DNA of 64,000 nucleotides from Neoarius graeffei (GCF_027579695.1 NC_083577.1:92069516-92133515); one strand, 5' to 3'. Numbered from the stretch's first letter, positions 1 through 9,863 are shown. Notes: generated from the letters alone by a model not told the origin. Made by a program: numbers and translations.

Positions 1-8
1 GTGTATGC

Positions 9-81
<73 letters not shown>

Positions 82-217
82 CTTGTGTGTATGTGTGTGT
101 GTGTATTGCATCATGTCTTTTTGCACTGTCAATACAAATGTCACCTTATCACTGAATGCTGCTATCACTAGCCACTTTACTTATACTACTGGAGTATTGA
201 TGCCAATATACTTGAAC

Positions 218-280
<63 letters not shown>

Positions 281-318
281 TGTAATTATAATGCCAATAT
301 ACTTGAACTGTAATTATA
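1..318. repeat. TG and TA microsatellites at the left edge
   Basis: A long TG run fills about positions 11-78 and a TA run about 224-279. The unique sequence between them repeats loosely after the TA run (TGCTGCTA...AGCCACTTTACTT at about 157 and 347), so this is an old low-complexity tract. Apparent open frames across it are repeat artefacts. Confidence 0.9.
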
Positions 319-557
319 ATGTTACACATGGTTGCACACCACTGGATGCTGCTACTATCAGCCACTTTACTTGCCCTTAAGGTTTTATCTACTGTGCTTT
401 GTCTTGGGTGTATTCTCCATGCAGGACCTATACAAATGTGCCTGTATATAGTAGCTAGTAGTTCAATAGTAGTTTTTGTATTTTGTATATTGTACATACC
501 TTTTCTTTTTATTCTATGTGTGTGTGCACTTTATGGAGCAGCTCTGAATCTCGTTAT
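319..557 (+). repeat. Possible LINE 3' end interrupted by a gypsy insertion
   Basis: The sequence up to 557 continues at 5864 on the far side of the Ty3/gypsy element, where ACAATAAAGGCTTTCTATTC follows. That string looks like the 3' end of a fish non-LTR element, with a polyadenylation-like AATAAAGG and a short pyrimidine-rich tail. The family is not determined. The join is supported by the 5-bp duplication GTTAT on both sides of the insertion. Confidence 0.4.
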
Positions 558-711
558 TGTTAGGACTAGGACTGTTTTGGCCTCTAGAGGCCGCTGTTAT
601 TTCCTTTTCATGTCGTGTTTATTTTGGCCTCTAGAGGCCGCCACTGTTCCTGTGTTTTGTGTTTGTGTTAATTGCCTAATTATCTTCACCTGTGTCCTTA
701 ATTAGTTTGTC

Positions 712-753
712 TATTTATACCCCTGAGTTCAGTCCTCTTGTCACGGAGTCTTT
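712..753 (+). promoter_or_regulatory. LTR core promoter and self-priming transcript start
   Basis: TATTTATA at 712 is followed at 743-753 by ACGGAGTCTTT. This 11-mer is the exact reverse complement of AAAGACTCCGT at 1037-1047, just after the LTR. In Tf1 and sushi elements the first bases of the RNA fold back onto the primer-binding site and prime reverse transcription. TATA spacing and complementarity both point to 743 as the RNA 5' end. The start site is inferred, not measured. Confidence 0.75.
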
Positions 754-959
754 GTGCTGTTATGTTTATCTCCAGTTTCCTTTGTACTGTGTTTTTTGAT
801 CTTCTTAGCTTTTGAATTTTTGCACTTTGCTTTTCTTTTGGATTATACTCTTTGTTTTTTTTTTGTCTTTTGTTTTGCCCTGTATATAGTGTATATAGTT
901 TAAATAAATCTATTGATTCTTTTTCTACTTCCGCCTCACGCCTCTGCATTTGAGTCATC

Positions 960-1030
960 CCCCTGGTGGCCTAGTGGGGGTTTGCTGGATTATCACACCA
1001 ACGAACCAGGTTCGAATCCCAGCAAAACCC
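960..1030 (+). other. tRNA-like segment with A and B boxes in U5
   Basis: TGGCCTAGTGG at 967-977 fits the Pol III A box, and GGTTCGAATCC at 1009-1019 matches the B box consensus. Their spacing of about 31 bases is normal for a tRNA gene. A clean cloverleaf does not form, because the T-stem is only partly paired. The same segment lies in the other three LTRs at about 5783-5853, 30812-30882 and 35616-35686. It may be a captured tRNA or SINE head. Confidence 0.6.
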
Positions 1031-1036
1031 TAACAG

Positions 1037-1047
1037 AAAGACTCCGT
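1037..1047 (+). other. Primer-binding site complementary to own RNA 5' end
   Basis: AAAGACTCCGT starts one base after the LTR. It is complementary to the inferred RNA 5' end at 743-753 and lacks the TGG start of an ordinary tRNA primer site. The gag ATG follows at 1049, so the untranslated leader is almost absent. Confidence 0.75.
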
Positions 1048-1048
1048 C

Positions 1049-2068
1049 ATGACCGACTCAGCAGAGGCTGCTTCAACTGTCTACCCGGCCAACCTTCAGG
1101 GAATTATGGCAGCTTTGACACGCTTCGGAGCAACCATGGACGCTCATGGACGTACGCTCACCAGCCAACGTGAGGCCCTCGCTCGCCACGAGGAACTGCT
1201 TCAGCAAATTGGGAAAACCCTGGCACAGCTGACATCTCTGCCTGCATCTCCTGCTCCTGATCCAGTTCCTGCTCCTGATCCAGCTCCCACTCCTGCTCCA
1301 GTGCCTCCTGCAATGCTGCCTTCTTCACCTCGCGAACCCAGCCTTCCTGCACCACAGAGGTATGACGGCAAGCACAGTGAGTGCCGAGAGTTCCTTACCC
1401 AGTGTCAACTCACCTTTGAGCTTCAGCCTACCACCTACACTACAGATCGCCGCAAGATTGCCTTTGTGATCACCTTATTAGCTGGTAAGGCGCGAGCCTG
1501 GGCTACTGCTATCTGGCAAAGACAGGGACCTGAGTGCTTTGATTTCCAGCTGTTTTCTGAAGAGATGCTTCGGGTCTTCGATCAGGCAGACATCAGTACC
1601 GACGCAGCCCGAAAGCTCATGTCCATCCGGCAAGGAGGAAGCGTCGCAGATTACGCCATCTCGTTCCGAACACTCGCAGCAGTAAGTGGATGGAACGAGA
1701 CTGCCCTGGTGTCAGCCTTCCACCATGGTCTGTCTGACCCCATCAAGGACGGTCTGGCCTCTATTGGATGCCCAAGTGACCTCGAAACCCTCATCTCACA
1801 TGCTATTCGTCTGGACAACAGGATGAGAGAACGCCACCAAGCCTTGAGCCCCCCCAGCCTCCCTACCTCTACCTGGAGACCGTCTACCTCCTTCAGTGAC
1901 TGTCCAGAACCCATGCAAGTGGGTCGTACTCGCCTCTCCGCATCTGAGAGGGAGCGCAGAAGGAGGGACAAGTGCTGCATCTACTGTGGCAAGCCTGGTC
2001 ACTTCCGAGCATCATGTCCCGAACTCTTGGGAAAAGGACCGCCCCGTCCAGCCGAGGGAGGGTTGTGA
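1049..2068 (+). CDS. gag: Gag of gypsy copy 1 (339 aa)
   Basis: This is the structural polyprotein that forms the retrotransposon particle and binds its RNA. The N-terminal part has a coiled-coil-like region, then a proline-rich linker with repeated (P)APDP units, then a retrotransposon gag domain. The C-terminus has a CCHC zinc knuckle with spacing C-x2-C-x4-H-x4-C. The linker has one extra 18-bp unit compared with copy 2, which explains 339 versus 333 residues. The ATG at 1049 lies two bases after the primer-binding site and is the only sensible start. The frame ends with TGA at 2066-2068, after the slippery site. Confidence 0.93.
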   Translation: MTDSAEAASTVYPANLQGIMAALTRFGATMDAHGRTLTSQREALARHEELLQQIGKTLAQLTSLPASPAPDPVPAPDPAPTPAPVPPAMLPSSPREPSLPAPQRYDGKHSECREFLTQCQLTFELQPTTYTTDRRKIAFVITLLAGKARAWATAIWQRQGPECFDFQLFSEEMLRVFDQADISTDAARKLMSIRQGGSVADYAISFRTLAAVSGWNETALVSAFHHGLSDPIKDGLASIGCPSDLETLISHAIRLDNRMRERHQALSPPSLPTSTWRPSTSFSDCPEPMQVGRTRLSASERERRRRDKCCIYCGKPGHFRASCPELLGKGPPRPAEGGL

Positions 2069-5000
2069 CGGGGCCTACCCTCTCTCCCGGACTCCCTGGC
2101 CAAGGAATCTACATCCCGGTCTCCATCTCCTGGGGTGAGTCTGTCCACTCTTGTCAAGCTTTGATAGACTCAGGGGCGGCTGGGAACTTTATGGATATTC
2201 ACTTCGCCCAAAGCATCAATATTCCGACTGCACCTCTTGAAGTCCCTCTGTCTGTGTCTGCCCTCGATGGCCAAGCGTTAGGTGATGGTAGAGTCACTCA
2301 AGTTACTTCTCCAGTCTTCCTCCAGTCTCAAGGTCACAAGGAAGAAATATCCCTGCACCTAATTCCTTCACCTGAGTTCCCAGTTATTCTAGGCCTTCCT
2401 TGGCTTACTCGCCACAACCCTCGCATAGACTGGTTAACAAGCCAGGTTGTGGAATGGGGCCCTGCATGCCATGCCTCTTGTCTGCTCTCTAGCTCTCCTG
2501 TGTCTCCTGCCGAGCCCCCTGATCTCACCGAGTTATCTCAAGTTCCCACAGAGTACTGGGATCTCAAGGAGGTATTCAGCAAGAGCAGGGCCGCCGTTCT
2601 TCCTCCGCACCGGGCCTACGACTGTGCCATCGACTTGCTCCCTGGGACTACCCCTCCTCGTGGCAGACTGTTTTCACTCTCTCAGCCAGAACGCAAGGCC
2701 ATGGAGGAATACCTCAAAGATGCCCTGGTCTCTGGGTTTATTCGACCCTCCACTTCACCTGCTGGAGCCGGCTTCTTCTTTGTCGGCAAGAAGGATGGGG
2801 GGCTCCGACCATGTATTGATTACAGGGGCCTGAATAAGATCACTGTGTGCAACCGATATCCCCTTCCGCTGATGTCCACAGCTTTCGACCTGCTCCAAGG
2901 CGCCACCGTCTTCACCAAGTTGGACCTACGGAACGCATACCACCTCATCCGTATCCGACAGGGAGACGAGTGGAAGACTGCCTTTAACACCCCGTCTGGG
3001 CACTACGAATACCAGGTGATGCCCTTCGGACTCACCAACGCACCAGCTGTTTTTCAGGCCCTAATCAACGACGTCTTAAGGGACATGATTAACCTATACG
3101 TTTTTGTCTACCTCGACGACATCCTTATCTTTTCCAAGACCGTGCAGGAGCACCGCCACCATGTCCGCCAGGTTCTCCAGAGGCTGCTACAGAACAATCT
3201 GTTCGCCAAGGCCCAGAAATGCGAATTTCATGTTCCCGAGGTCTCCTTTCTGGGATTTATTGTACGGACAGGCCAACTCCAAATGGACCCTGCCAAGACC
3301 CTGGCCGTCCGGGATTGGCCTACTCCCAAGTCCGTTAAGGAGGTTCAGCGGTTCTTAGGATTCGCTAACTTCTACCGCAAGTTCATCAGGAACTTCAGTT
3401 CTGTGGCAGCACCCATGTCAGACCTCACCAAAGGGACAGGTGGATCTTATGGCTGGTCTCCTCAGGCGGAAAAGGCGTTCAAAGACCTCAAGGACCGCTT
3501 CTGCACGGCACCCATTCTGGTTCTCCCGGACACCTCCCAACCATTCATCGTGGAGGTGGACGCCTCGGACAGTGGTGTCGGCGCGGTGCTCTCTCAACGC
3601 TCGGAAGGAAAGCTGCACCCCTGCGCTTACTTCTCCCACCGCCTGAGTCCTGCTGAGTCCCGGTACGATGTGGGGGATCGAGAACTGCTAGCGGTCAAAC
3701 TGGCCCTTGAGGAGTGGAGGCACTGGCTGGAGGGAGCACAACATCCATTCCTGGTTTGGACTGACCACAAGAACCTGGAGTACCTCCAGCAAGCCAAGAG
3801 ACTGAACCCTCGACAGGCTAGGTGGGCCCTGTTTTTCAGTCGGTTTGACTTCACCCTCTCATACCGCCCCGGCTCCAAGAACACCAAACCTGACGCACTG
3901 TCCAGACTGTTCTCTGCCACTAACAGGGAGAATGAAGTCGGGCCTATTATCCCTGTGTCCCGGATTGTGGCCCCTGTCCGCTGGGGTATTGAGGAGGCTG
4001 TCCGACGAGCCCAACGCCAGGACCCCGGTCCTGGGACGGGGCCACCGGGCCTCTTGTACGTCCCACATCAAGCCCGGGCCAAGGTTCTCCAGTGGGGTCA
4101 CTCTTCCCCTCTCACCGCCCACCCGGGAACTCGGAGGACCCTGGACTTCCTGAAAAGACGCTTCTGGTGGCCTAACATGGAGCAGGAAGTAAGGTCATTT
4201 GTCCTGTCCTGTGAGGTTTGCACCAGAACCAAGAACCCACGACAGCGTCCCCAGGGTCTCCTGCATCCTCTGACCATTCCCCGGCGTCCCTGGTCCCACG
4301 TGGCAGTCGACTTTATCACGGGTCTCCCTGAGTCACAAGGTAACACGGTCATTTTGGTCTTAGTTTACAGATTCTCCAAGGCCTGCCGCTTCATACCACT
4401 GTGCAAACTCCCCTCTGCTCTTGAAACTGCGAAACTTTTGTTTAATCATGTCTTCCGAGTCTTTGGTCTTCCACAGGACATCGTCTCAGACCGAGGGCCC
4501 CAGTTCTCCTCCCGAGTGTGGCACGGGTTCTGCAAGGTCATCGGAGCCACTGCCAGCCTCTCCTCTGGGTTTCACCCACAGTCCAATGGTCAGACGGAGA
4601 GGCTCAACCAGGACCTGGAAACCACCCTGCGAGGCCTGGCTATGGATAACCCGACATCGTGGAGCACCTGGCTGCCATGGGCAGAGTACGCCCACAACAC
4701 CCTGCAGTCATCGGCCACCAAGCTGTCGCCATTCCAGTGCCAATTCGGGTTCCAGCCACCTCTGTTCCCGGACCAGGAAGAGGACGCGGGGGTGCCCTCG
4801 GTCAACCAATATGTGAGACGGTGTCGCAAGACCTGGAGCAAGGTCAGGAAGACCCTCATACAGACCTCCAGAACCAACCAGACTCAGGCCAACCGCCATA
4901 GAAGACCTGCACACGCTTTCCGCCCTGGGCAGCGTGTTTGGCTGTCCACTAAGGACCTTCCACTGCGGGTGGAGAACCGCAAGCTTGCTCCTCGCTACAT

Positions 5001-5367
5001 TGGCCCCTTCAAGGTGGTGCGCAGGGTGAACCCTGTCTCCTACCGGCTCCAGTTGCCCCGGACTCTGAGGATCAACCCCACTTTCCATGTTTCCCTGTTA
5101 CGGCCCGTACTGACGTCTACGTATGCCCCTGCCCCTAGGAACCCCCCACCCCCCCGCATCTTCCAGGGGCAGACTGTGTTCACTGTGAATCGCCTGCTTG
5201 ACTCCCGCCGGGTCCACGGCGGGTTGCAATATCTGGTGGACTGGGAGGGCTATGGTCCTGAGGAGCGCTGCTGGGTTCCTGCTCGGGATGTCCTTGATAA
5301 AGAACTATGTCGGGACTTCCATTCGGCCCATCCGGATCGCCCTGGGAACGTCAGGAGACGCTCCTAG
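1972..5367 (+). CDS. pol: Pol of gypsy copy 1 (protease-RT-RNase H-integrase-chromodomain)
   Basis: The open frame is 1131 codons and is probably entered by -1 slippage near 2035, not from the ATG at 1972. Numbering from that ATG, the aspartic protease motif DSG is at 66-68, the RT catalytic YLDD at 380-383 and an RNase H aspartate at 530. The integrase has an HHCC zinc motif at about 708-750 and a D780, D840, E876 triad with the 35-residue D-E spacing. A chromodomain with [13 protein letters not shown] sits at about 1090. Compared with copy 2, this copy has Cys for Arg in the conserved NRYPLP segment of RT and Tyr for Asp at residue 799 of the integrase core. Both changes hit well-conserved positions, so the protein may be impaired although the frame is intact. 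Confidence 0.92.
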   Translation: MLHLLWQAWSLPSIMSRTLGKRTAPSSRGRVVTGPTLSPGLPGQGIYIPVSISWGESVHSCQALIDSGAAGNFMDIHFAQSINIPTAPLEVPLSVSALDGQALGDGRVTQVTSPVFLQSQGHKEEISLHLIPSPEFPVILGLPWLTRHNPRIDWLTSQVVEWGPACHASCLLSSSPVSPAEPPDLTELSQVPTEYWDLKEVFSKSRAAVLPPHRAYDCAIDLLPGTTPPRGRLFSLSQPERKAMEEYLKDALVSGFIRPSTSPAGAGFFFVGKKDGGLRPCIDYRGLNKITVCNRYPLPLMSTAFDLLQGATVFTKLDLRNAYHLIRIRQGDEWKTAFNTPSGHYEYQVMPFGLTNAPAVFQALINDVLRDMINLYVFVYLDDILIFSKTVQEHRHHVRQVLQRLLQNNLFAKAQKCEFHVPEVSFLGFIVRTGQLQMDPAKTLAVRDWPTPKSVKEVQRFLGFANFYRKFIRNFSSVAAPMSDLTKGTGGSYGWSPQAEKAFKDLKDRFCTAPILVLPDTSQPFIVEVDASDSGVGAVLSQRSEGKLHPCAYFSHRLSPAESRYDVGDRELLAVKLALEEWRHWLEGAQHPFLVWTDHKNLEYLQQAKRLNPRQARWALFFSRFDFTLSYRPGSKNTKPDALSRLFSATNRENEVGPIIPVSRIVAPVRWGIEEAVRRAQRQDPGPGTGPPGLLYVPHQARAKVLQWGHSSPLTAHPGTRRTLDFLKRRFWWPNMEQEVRSFVLSCEVCTRTKNPRQRPQGLLHPLTIPRRPWSHVAVDFITGLPESQGNTVILVLVYRFSKACRFIPLCKLPSALETAKLLFNHVFRVFGLPQDIVSDRGPQFSSRVWHGFCKVIGATASLSSGFHPQSNGQTERLNQDLETTLRGLAMDNPTSWSTWLPWAEYAHNTLQSSATKLSPFQCQFGFQPPLFPDQEEDAGVPSVNQYVRRCRKTWSKVRKTLIQTSRTNQTQANRHRRPAHAFRPGQRVWLSTKDLPLRVENRKLAPRYIGPFKVVRRVNPVSYRLQLPRTLRINPTFHVSLLRPVLTSTYAPAPRNPPPPRIFQGQTVFTVNRLLDSRRVHGGLQYLVDWEGYGPEERCWVPARDVLDKELCRDFHSAHPDRPGNVRRRS
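2029..2035 (+). promoter_or_regulatory. -1 ribosomal frameshift heptamer GGGAAAA
   Basis: In the gag frame the heptamer reads G GGA AAA, which fits the X XXY YYZ rule for -1 slippage. The pol frame is -1 relative to gag (gag frame 2, pol frame 1) and is open across this point. Downstream DNA is GC-rich, and GGGAGGGT near 2057 can pair with ACCCTCTCTCCC near 2079 to make a stimulatory stem. Use of the site is inference. Confidence 0.7.
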
Positions 5368-5379
5368 AGGGGGGGGTCC

Positions 5380-5858
5380 TGTTAGGACTAGGACTGTTTT
5401 GGCCTCTAGAGACCGCTGTTATTTCCTTTTCATGTCGTGTTTATTTTGGCCTCTAGAGGCCGCCACTGTTCCTGTGTTTTGTGTTTGTGTTAATTGCCTA
5501 ATTATCTTCACCTGTGTCCTTAATTAGTTTGTCTATTTATACCCCTGAGTTCAGTCCTCTTGTCACGGAGTCTTTGTGCTGTTATGTTTATCTCCAGTTT
5601 CCTTTGTACTGTGTTTTTTGATCTTCTTAGCTTTTGAATTTTTGCACTTTGCTTTTCTTTTGGATTATACTCTTTGTTTTTTTTTTTGTCTTTTGTTTTG
5701 CCCTGTATATAGTGTATATAGTTTAAATAAATCTTTTGATTCTTTTTCTACTTCCGCCTCACGCCTCTGCATTTGAGTCATCCCCCTGGTGGCCTAGTGG
5801 GGGTTTGCTGGATTATCACACCAACGAACCAGGTTCGAATCCCAGCAAAACCCTAACA
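5380..5858 (+). repeat. 3' LTR of gypsy copy 1
   Basis: It matches the 5' LTR over its whole length with about three differences. The first U3 palindrome is altered to GGCCTCTAGAGACC, and one extra T lies in the long T run. A purine tract ending in GGGGGGG precedes it. The target duplication GTTAT follows at 5859-5863. Confidence 0.93.
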
Positions 5859-6009
5859 GTTATACTCTGTGTGATGACAATAAAGGCTTTCTATTCTATG
5901 TGTGTGTGTACAGTGTTGAAGGTAAAGTGACAGACTATTTGTTTATTTTTTGTAAAAAGCAGTGAATATAAAAGCGTGTCGGCGGATATGTTTGAAATTT
6001 CTCCGATAA
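5859..6009. other. LINE-tail remainder and short unique DNA
   Basis: After the target duplication, sequence to about 5893 continues the interrupted LINE-like 3' end. No gene is seen from there to about 6010. Confidence 0.4.
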
Positions 6010-6129
6010 ATAAAATAACATTAATATTGTTTCGCACGGTTTACTTTCAGGACAATTTTCTTTTTGTCGCAAACACTGAGGTTCACCCTGAGGACCGCGG
6101 GGTCACACAGCTGCTCATGGGTTCGAGTC

Positions 6130-6402
6130 CCTCCGTCTCATCTCATCCGCCAATCAGAAGCGCAGGAGCCCGGTGCGGATCACTGGGCTGCTTTACTGGG
6201 AAACTCTGGCGCTGCACTTCCTCAGGTTTCGTTTCTCCTCCGTCAGTGCAGAGCGCAGCTCAGGAACACTTTCGCTTTCTCAGAAAACACGTGGTTTTGC
6301 AACTGGCTGTTCCAGCAGCTGAGCTCATCCCCTCCTCTCCCTCCTCTACACCGCGGGGTTTTCACAGCCCTGTCTCTCTCCTTATTTGTTTTATCTCACC
6401 AG
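6130..6402 (+). promoter_or_regulatory. Candidate interferon-responsive promoter and non-coding first exon
   Basis: This block is richer in CpG than its surroundings. A CCAAT box occurs near 6150 (CGCCAATCAG). TTTCGCTTTC at 6270-6279 is, on the minus strand, GAAAGCGAAA, a perfect IRF/ISRE core (GAAANNGAAA). A second related motif, TTTCGTTTC, is at 6227-6235. A consensus donor (CCAG|GTAAAG) follows at 6402/6403. STAT1 is itself interferon-induced in vertebrates, so a STAT1 first exon is a fair inference, but no transcript evidence is available here. A divergent neighbour's promoter is an alternative. Confidence 0.45.
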
Positions 6403-6667
6403 GTAAAGCTTACTGAGATATAAAATCTCTTTTCAGAAGCGACCTGGCCAAGAGGCAGCAGGTTCACTGTAACCCATTAATCCCTTCAGCAGCTCGGGGT
6501 GAGTCTCACTGCTCCTGTGGTCAGTCAGGTGGGTCAGAGCTCTGAAACATGCATGAGAACAGTCAGTGGAATTTGGGGGAAAATAAAAGGAAGAAGAGAA
6601 ATAAAAAAGAGCTTCCTGTGTATGCTGTTTCCTTATTCTAGGGGAGAGTGGGGTCAGTTGTAGCATG
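6403..6667. other. No recognised feature
   Basis: Unique, AT-rich sequence after the candidate donor. I see no exon or repeat. Confidence 0.4.
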
Positions 6668-7045
6668 ATCTCATCTCATCTCATTATCTCTAGCTGCTTT
6701 ATCCTTCTACAGGGTCGCAGGCAAGCTGGAGCCTATCCCATCTGACTACGGGCGAAAGGCGGGGTTCACCCTGGACAAGTCGCCAGGTCATCACAGGGCT
6801 GACACATAGACACAGACAACCATTCACACTCACATTCACACCTACGCTCAATTTAGAGTCACCAGTTAACCTAACCTGCATGTCTTTGGACTGTGGGGGA
6901 AACCGGAGCACCCGGAGGAAACCCACGCGGACACGGGGAGAACATGCAAACTCCACACAGAAAGGCCCTCGCCGGCCACGGGGCTCGAACCCGGACCTTC
7001 TTGCTGTGAGGTGACAGCGCTAACCACTACACCACCGTGCCGCCC
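6668..7045 (-). mobile_element. tRNA-derived SINE, full-length
   Basis: On the minus strand the element starts with a GGGCGGCACGG-like head. It has an A box (TGGTGTAGTGG) and a B box (GGTTCGAGCCC), a conserved body, and a tail of repeated ATGAG units. Length is about 378 bp. It is the same family as the copies at 19320, 23586, 59649 and 60892. It resembles teleost tRNA SINEs of the V-SINE/Mermaid kind, but I cannot assign the name surely. Confidence 0.88.
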
Positions 7046-7290
7046 GGTATAAAAATTAATCTAGATATAAATATCTTATGCCAGATTATTATGGCATGTT
7101 ACCAAAAAAATAAAGAAAAAATCCGAGTCCTCTTCTCCATTTTCCGAGTCCTAATGCAGTTAATGCACAAGTCCGAGTCCGAGTCATCAGTGCTCATGTC
7201 CGAGTCGAGTCACAAGTCCTTAAAATTAGGGCACGAGTCGGACTCGAGTCTGAGTCCTGGATTTGAGTACTACAAGCCTGGATAACTGCA
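7046..7290 (+). repeat. Dispersed repeat rich in GAGTC units, copy 1
   Basis: The sequence has many overlapping GAGTCCGAGTC-like words. It is the reverse complement of 57726-58060, including the flank ATATAAATATCTTATGCC, so it is an interspersed repeat and not local low complexity. No coding sequence is visible. Confidence 0.7.
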
Positions 7291-9211
7291 CACAGTAAAA
7301 TGAAATAGAAATTTAAAGTTGGACTCTTCTGCTGGGGCTTTATTGCCCCACACCTGTGGGGAATCAGCTCGACTGTAAAAAAGTTGACTTGTCGGAAAAC
7401 TATTGCACTTCTGTCATTGGATTTGATGGCAGTTAATTTATAATTATGTGTTTGTTCTACTACACTGTTAATAAAGTTGCATTCTGTATACCATGTAATT
7501 TTTTTTAAAAAACAAAAAAGTGTGGGACCTAATGCCCACCTTTCCCCTAACTCTCATCAGTCAGTATGCCCCGTCATGTCATGTCATGTCACGCTGTCAA
7601 CAGTGGTGCCTGTGTTTCACATGTTTTGTGTCAATGTGCATGTGCACGTTTGCATAATGTGTAAGTATTTGCCATCACTATTGGACATCACTGAAATGCT
7701 TCAGCAAGCCTATGAGCAAACATCCCCTTCATCCCCCTCTTGACACATGAATGCCTCTCAGAACGTTTCACCCAGCTCACTGCTTCATTGCCATCGGCTT
7801 TGTGAAGTATTTCCAGGGCCTCCATTGGTGATTCCCCAAGTTTGACACAGACTTTAATGTTTGCTCTCTGCCCACAGTAAACTCACAATTGTGCACGTTG
7901 TCACAAAAACACATGTAACACAGGTTCTGATCACTTCTCTAATTCCATACTGAATTGGATGGGATATCCATCACTTTTGTCCACGCATTTTCCCAACACT
8001 CAAGAACAGTGCTTTTTAAATGCATGGCATGCCATCATGTAGGAATACCTGCAAACGAGGACCTGTGTGTGTTGTGAGTGTTGTTTTAACGAAGATGAAC
8101 GCATTGCTCCAGTGTGAGTTTATTGTGTTAGGTCTGTATTGATACATAATAGTGGAATTTGTTTGCTTTGCCTCTATTGAGATTCCTGTCATTCTCAATT
8201 AATCTTAATACTTCTAAGAAAGTTTGTTTTTAAACACATCAACCGTTCCAGTGAAGACGTTGAAATTTCATATACATAAATGTAATTCAGAGGGTTTATT
8301 AGTTGTAGCTTTGTGTTTAAATGCCTGTCTTTACCTTCTTTGCTACATATATCTAAGGTTTTCTGTTTCCTCAGCTGATCATAACCACTGTTTCCCCTGC
8401 AAAACTTGAAACAGGAAGTAACATGACAAGTTGAATTGGTCAATTAACTGGTAAACAGCACTGAGAGCAGACTGCGCCAGGGTTCAGCTGAAGTGAACAA
8501 TTAGGGATTTTTCCCCCCAGGCATTTCCAGACTTCCTTTAATTCCGCCCTACAGCCCCTCCCCTTTTTGGCAGTTGTCACAATTAAATCATTTACAGTTT
8601 TATGTGTTAAATTCCAAGGAATAATGGGTTTGTGTGAAGAACGTAAATATGTGGGCTTATTAGTCTTGTATCAAATGGAATTTCCCAACTGAGATATTTG
8701 TTCCTTATATGGGTGTGTTGAGTTTTTTATTTGAAGGCATAAATGTACATGTGTGTTTTCATCAAAGCCTCCGCTATTTTCAATCAGTTCTTTGGTCCTG
8801 CATGGGCTCGGAGAACGCTTTCATACGCCACCAAACTGCCAGAAGGAAAAACCCTTGTGTGAAATCAACCTTTTTTTACAGGCAGGTAAGGGATGCGACT
8901 GAACAGGTATGGAGTGAGGGTTAAGACTGGAGCTTGTTGCTGTTCAGAGGAATGGACAGTGTTACAAACAACCCTGTTCTCCCCTACTACTAAACTTTCA
9001 GGACAAATTAAAATAATTCACAACAAAATCAAAGTTTCTTTTAATGTTTAAACACAATGTGTCAAAGTATTTTCACATCTTAATTTAAGACCACACCCTG
9101 TTTAATTATACCCCTCATTCACCACCTTTTATTCTACATATAATTATATCAAACCTGTTGCAAAACAGCAATTGAGCTGGAATGCTGACTGTATTGACAC
9201 ACACAGGATTC
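7291..9211. other. Unique non-coding stretch
   Basis: About 1.9 kb of AT-rich sequence without a convincing exon, repeat or RNA gene. Short open frames here (for example at 7477 and 8709) have no recognisable domain. Confidence 0.5.
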
Positions 9212-9275
9212 TCACTGGGCCTGAACACCCTGAACACTTCCACTCACTGGGCCTGAACACCCTGAACACTTCCAC
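9212..9275 (+). repeat. Perfect 32-bp tandem duplication
   Basis: A 32-bp unit beginning TCACTGGGCCTGAACACC occurs at 9212-9243 and again at 9244-9275. A third partial start (TCACTGCTGGGC) follows. It lies about 150 bp before the CCAAT-containing block. Confidence 0.85.
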
Positions 9276-9399
9276 TCACTGCTGGGCTTCCTAAGTTTCT
9301 ATTCACTCCTGAGTTGCGTTTTGTGAAGCTGGCGGAGGGAGGACACACCCTGACCAGAACAGCCAGACGAGAACGGAGGGGGGGCTAACACATGCGCAT

Positions 9400-9645
9400 T
9401 CGCCGCTGATTGGCTGGCGAATGGAGGGCGGGCAAATCGCGGCAATGTGGCGTTGTGATTGGCTGATCCGCGGAGGCTGTGGGTCTGGAGCTTCATGTGT
9501 CGGGTTTCAGACAGAGGAGCCGGAGATCCTGCTGCAGAATCCTCAGCTGGCACCAGTCAGAACCTTCAGAACCTTCAGACCGTCTTTAAATTCTACAGAA
9601 TTCTACAGCGAGTCCTTATTGGACCAAATCCGAACATTTTTAAAG
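9400..9645 (+). promoter_or_regulatory. Candidate CCAAT promoter and non-coding exon
   Basis: Two inverted CCAAT boxes (GATTGGCT) lie near 9407 and 9457, with GC-rich sequence around them and a transition to ordinary exon-like sequence. A strong donor, AAAG|GTAAGA, is at 9645/9646. No long frame continues through it, so it would be 5' untranslated. It could be the main or an alternative STAT1 first exon; the block at 6130-6402 is the other candidate. STAT1 genes in other vertebrates have non-coding 5' exons, which supports but does not prove this. Confidence 0.45.
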
Positions 9646-9792
9646 GTAAGATATTTATTTTATAAGTGATTTGGTTATGAAATGTTACAATAAATCACTG
9701 AACGGGTTTTTTTAGTCCTAGATCTCTATTTTTATTATTAATTTTGACTTTAGATCACTTAGCTATATATTTAATAGCTATATGTGATTAAA

Positions 9793-9798
<6 letters not shown>

Positions 9799-9841
<43 letters not shown>

Positions 9842-9863
9842 GTTGTTGTTGTTGTTGTTGTTG
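9799..9863 (+). repeat. ATT/GTT trinucleotide repeat
   Basis: An ATT run is followed without a break by a GTT run. Confidence 0.9.

Larger units (their letters stand above)
558..1035 (+). repeat. 5' LTR of gypsy copy 1
   Basis: U3 is about 558-742, R about 743-925 and U5 the remainder. U3 holds two identical 14-bp palindromes, GGCCTCTAGAGGCC at 579-592 and 626-639. A TATTTATA box lies at 712-719, 31 bp before the inferred start at 743. The poly(A) signal AATAAA is at 903-908. U5 carries a tRNA-like segment. Confidence 0.95.
558..5858 (+). mobile_element. Full-length sushi/Tf1-type Ty3/gypsy retrotransposon, copy 1
   Basis: LTRs of 478 and 479 bp start TGTTAGG and end CCTAACA, giving a perfect 7-bp inverted terminus. 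The element is flanked by the 5-bp duplication GTTAT (553-557 and 5859-5863). It carries gag, then pol in the -1 frame (protease, reverse transcriptase, RNase H, integrase, chromodomain), then a purine tract at about 5366-5377 next to the 3' LTR. The two LTRs differ at about three places: one in the first U3 palindrome, one near the poly(A) signal, and a T-run length. The chromodomain and the self-priming layout place it in the Tf1/sushi chromovirus group. It lies upstream of STAT1 in the same orientation. Confidence 0.95.

Noticed and set aside
5-497. Open frames across the TG and TA runs
   Set aside because: They consist of dinucleotide-repeat codons on both strands and have no domain.
558-1035. 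The LTR pair as an endogenous retrovirus with an envelope gene
   Set aside because: No envelope frame exists between pol and the 3' LTR, and the chromodomain marks a Ty3/gypsy chromovirus.
1158-5088. Many other-frame and minus-strand open frames inside gypsy copy 1 (same in copy 2)
   Set aside because: They are shadows of gag and pol; GC-rich coding sequence leaves alternative frames open and the same shadows recur in both copies.
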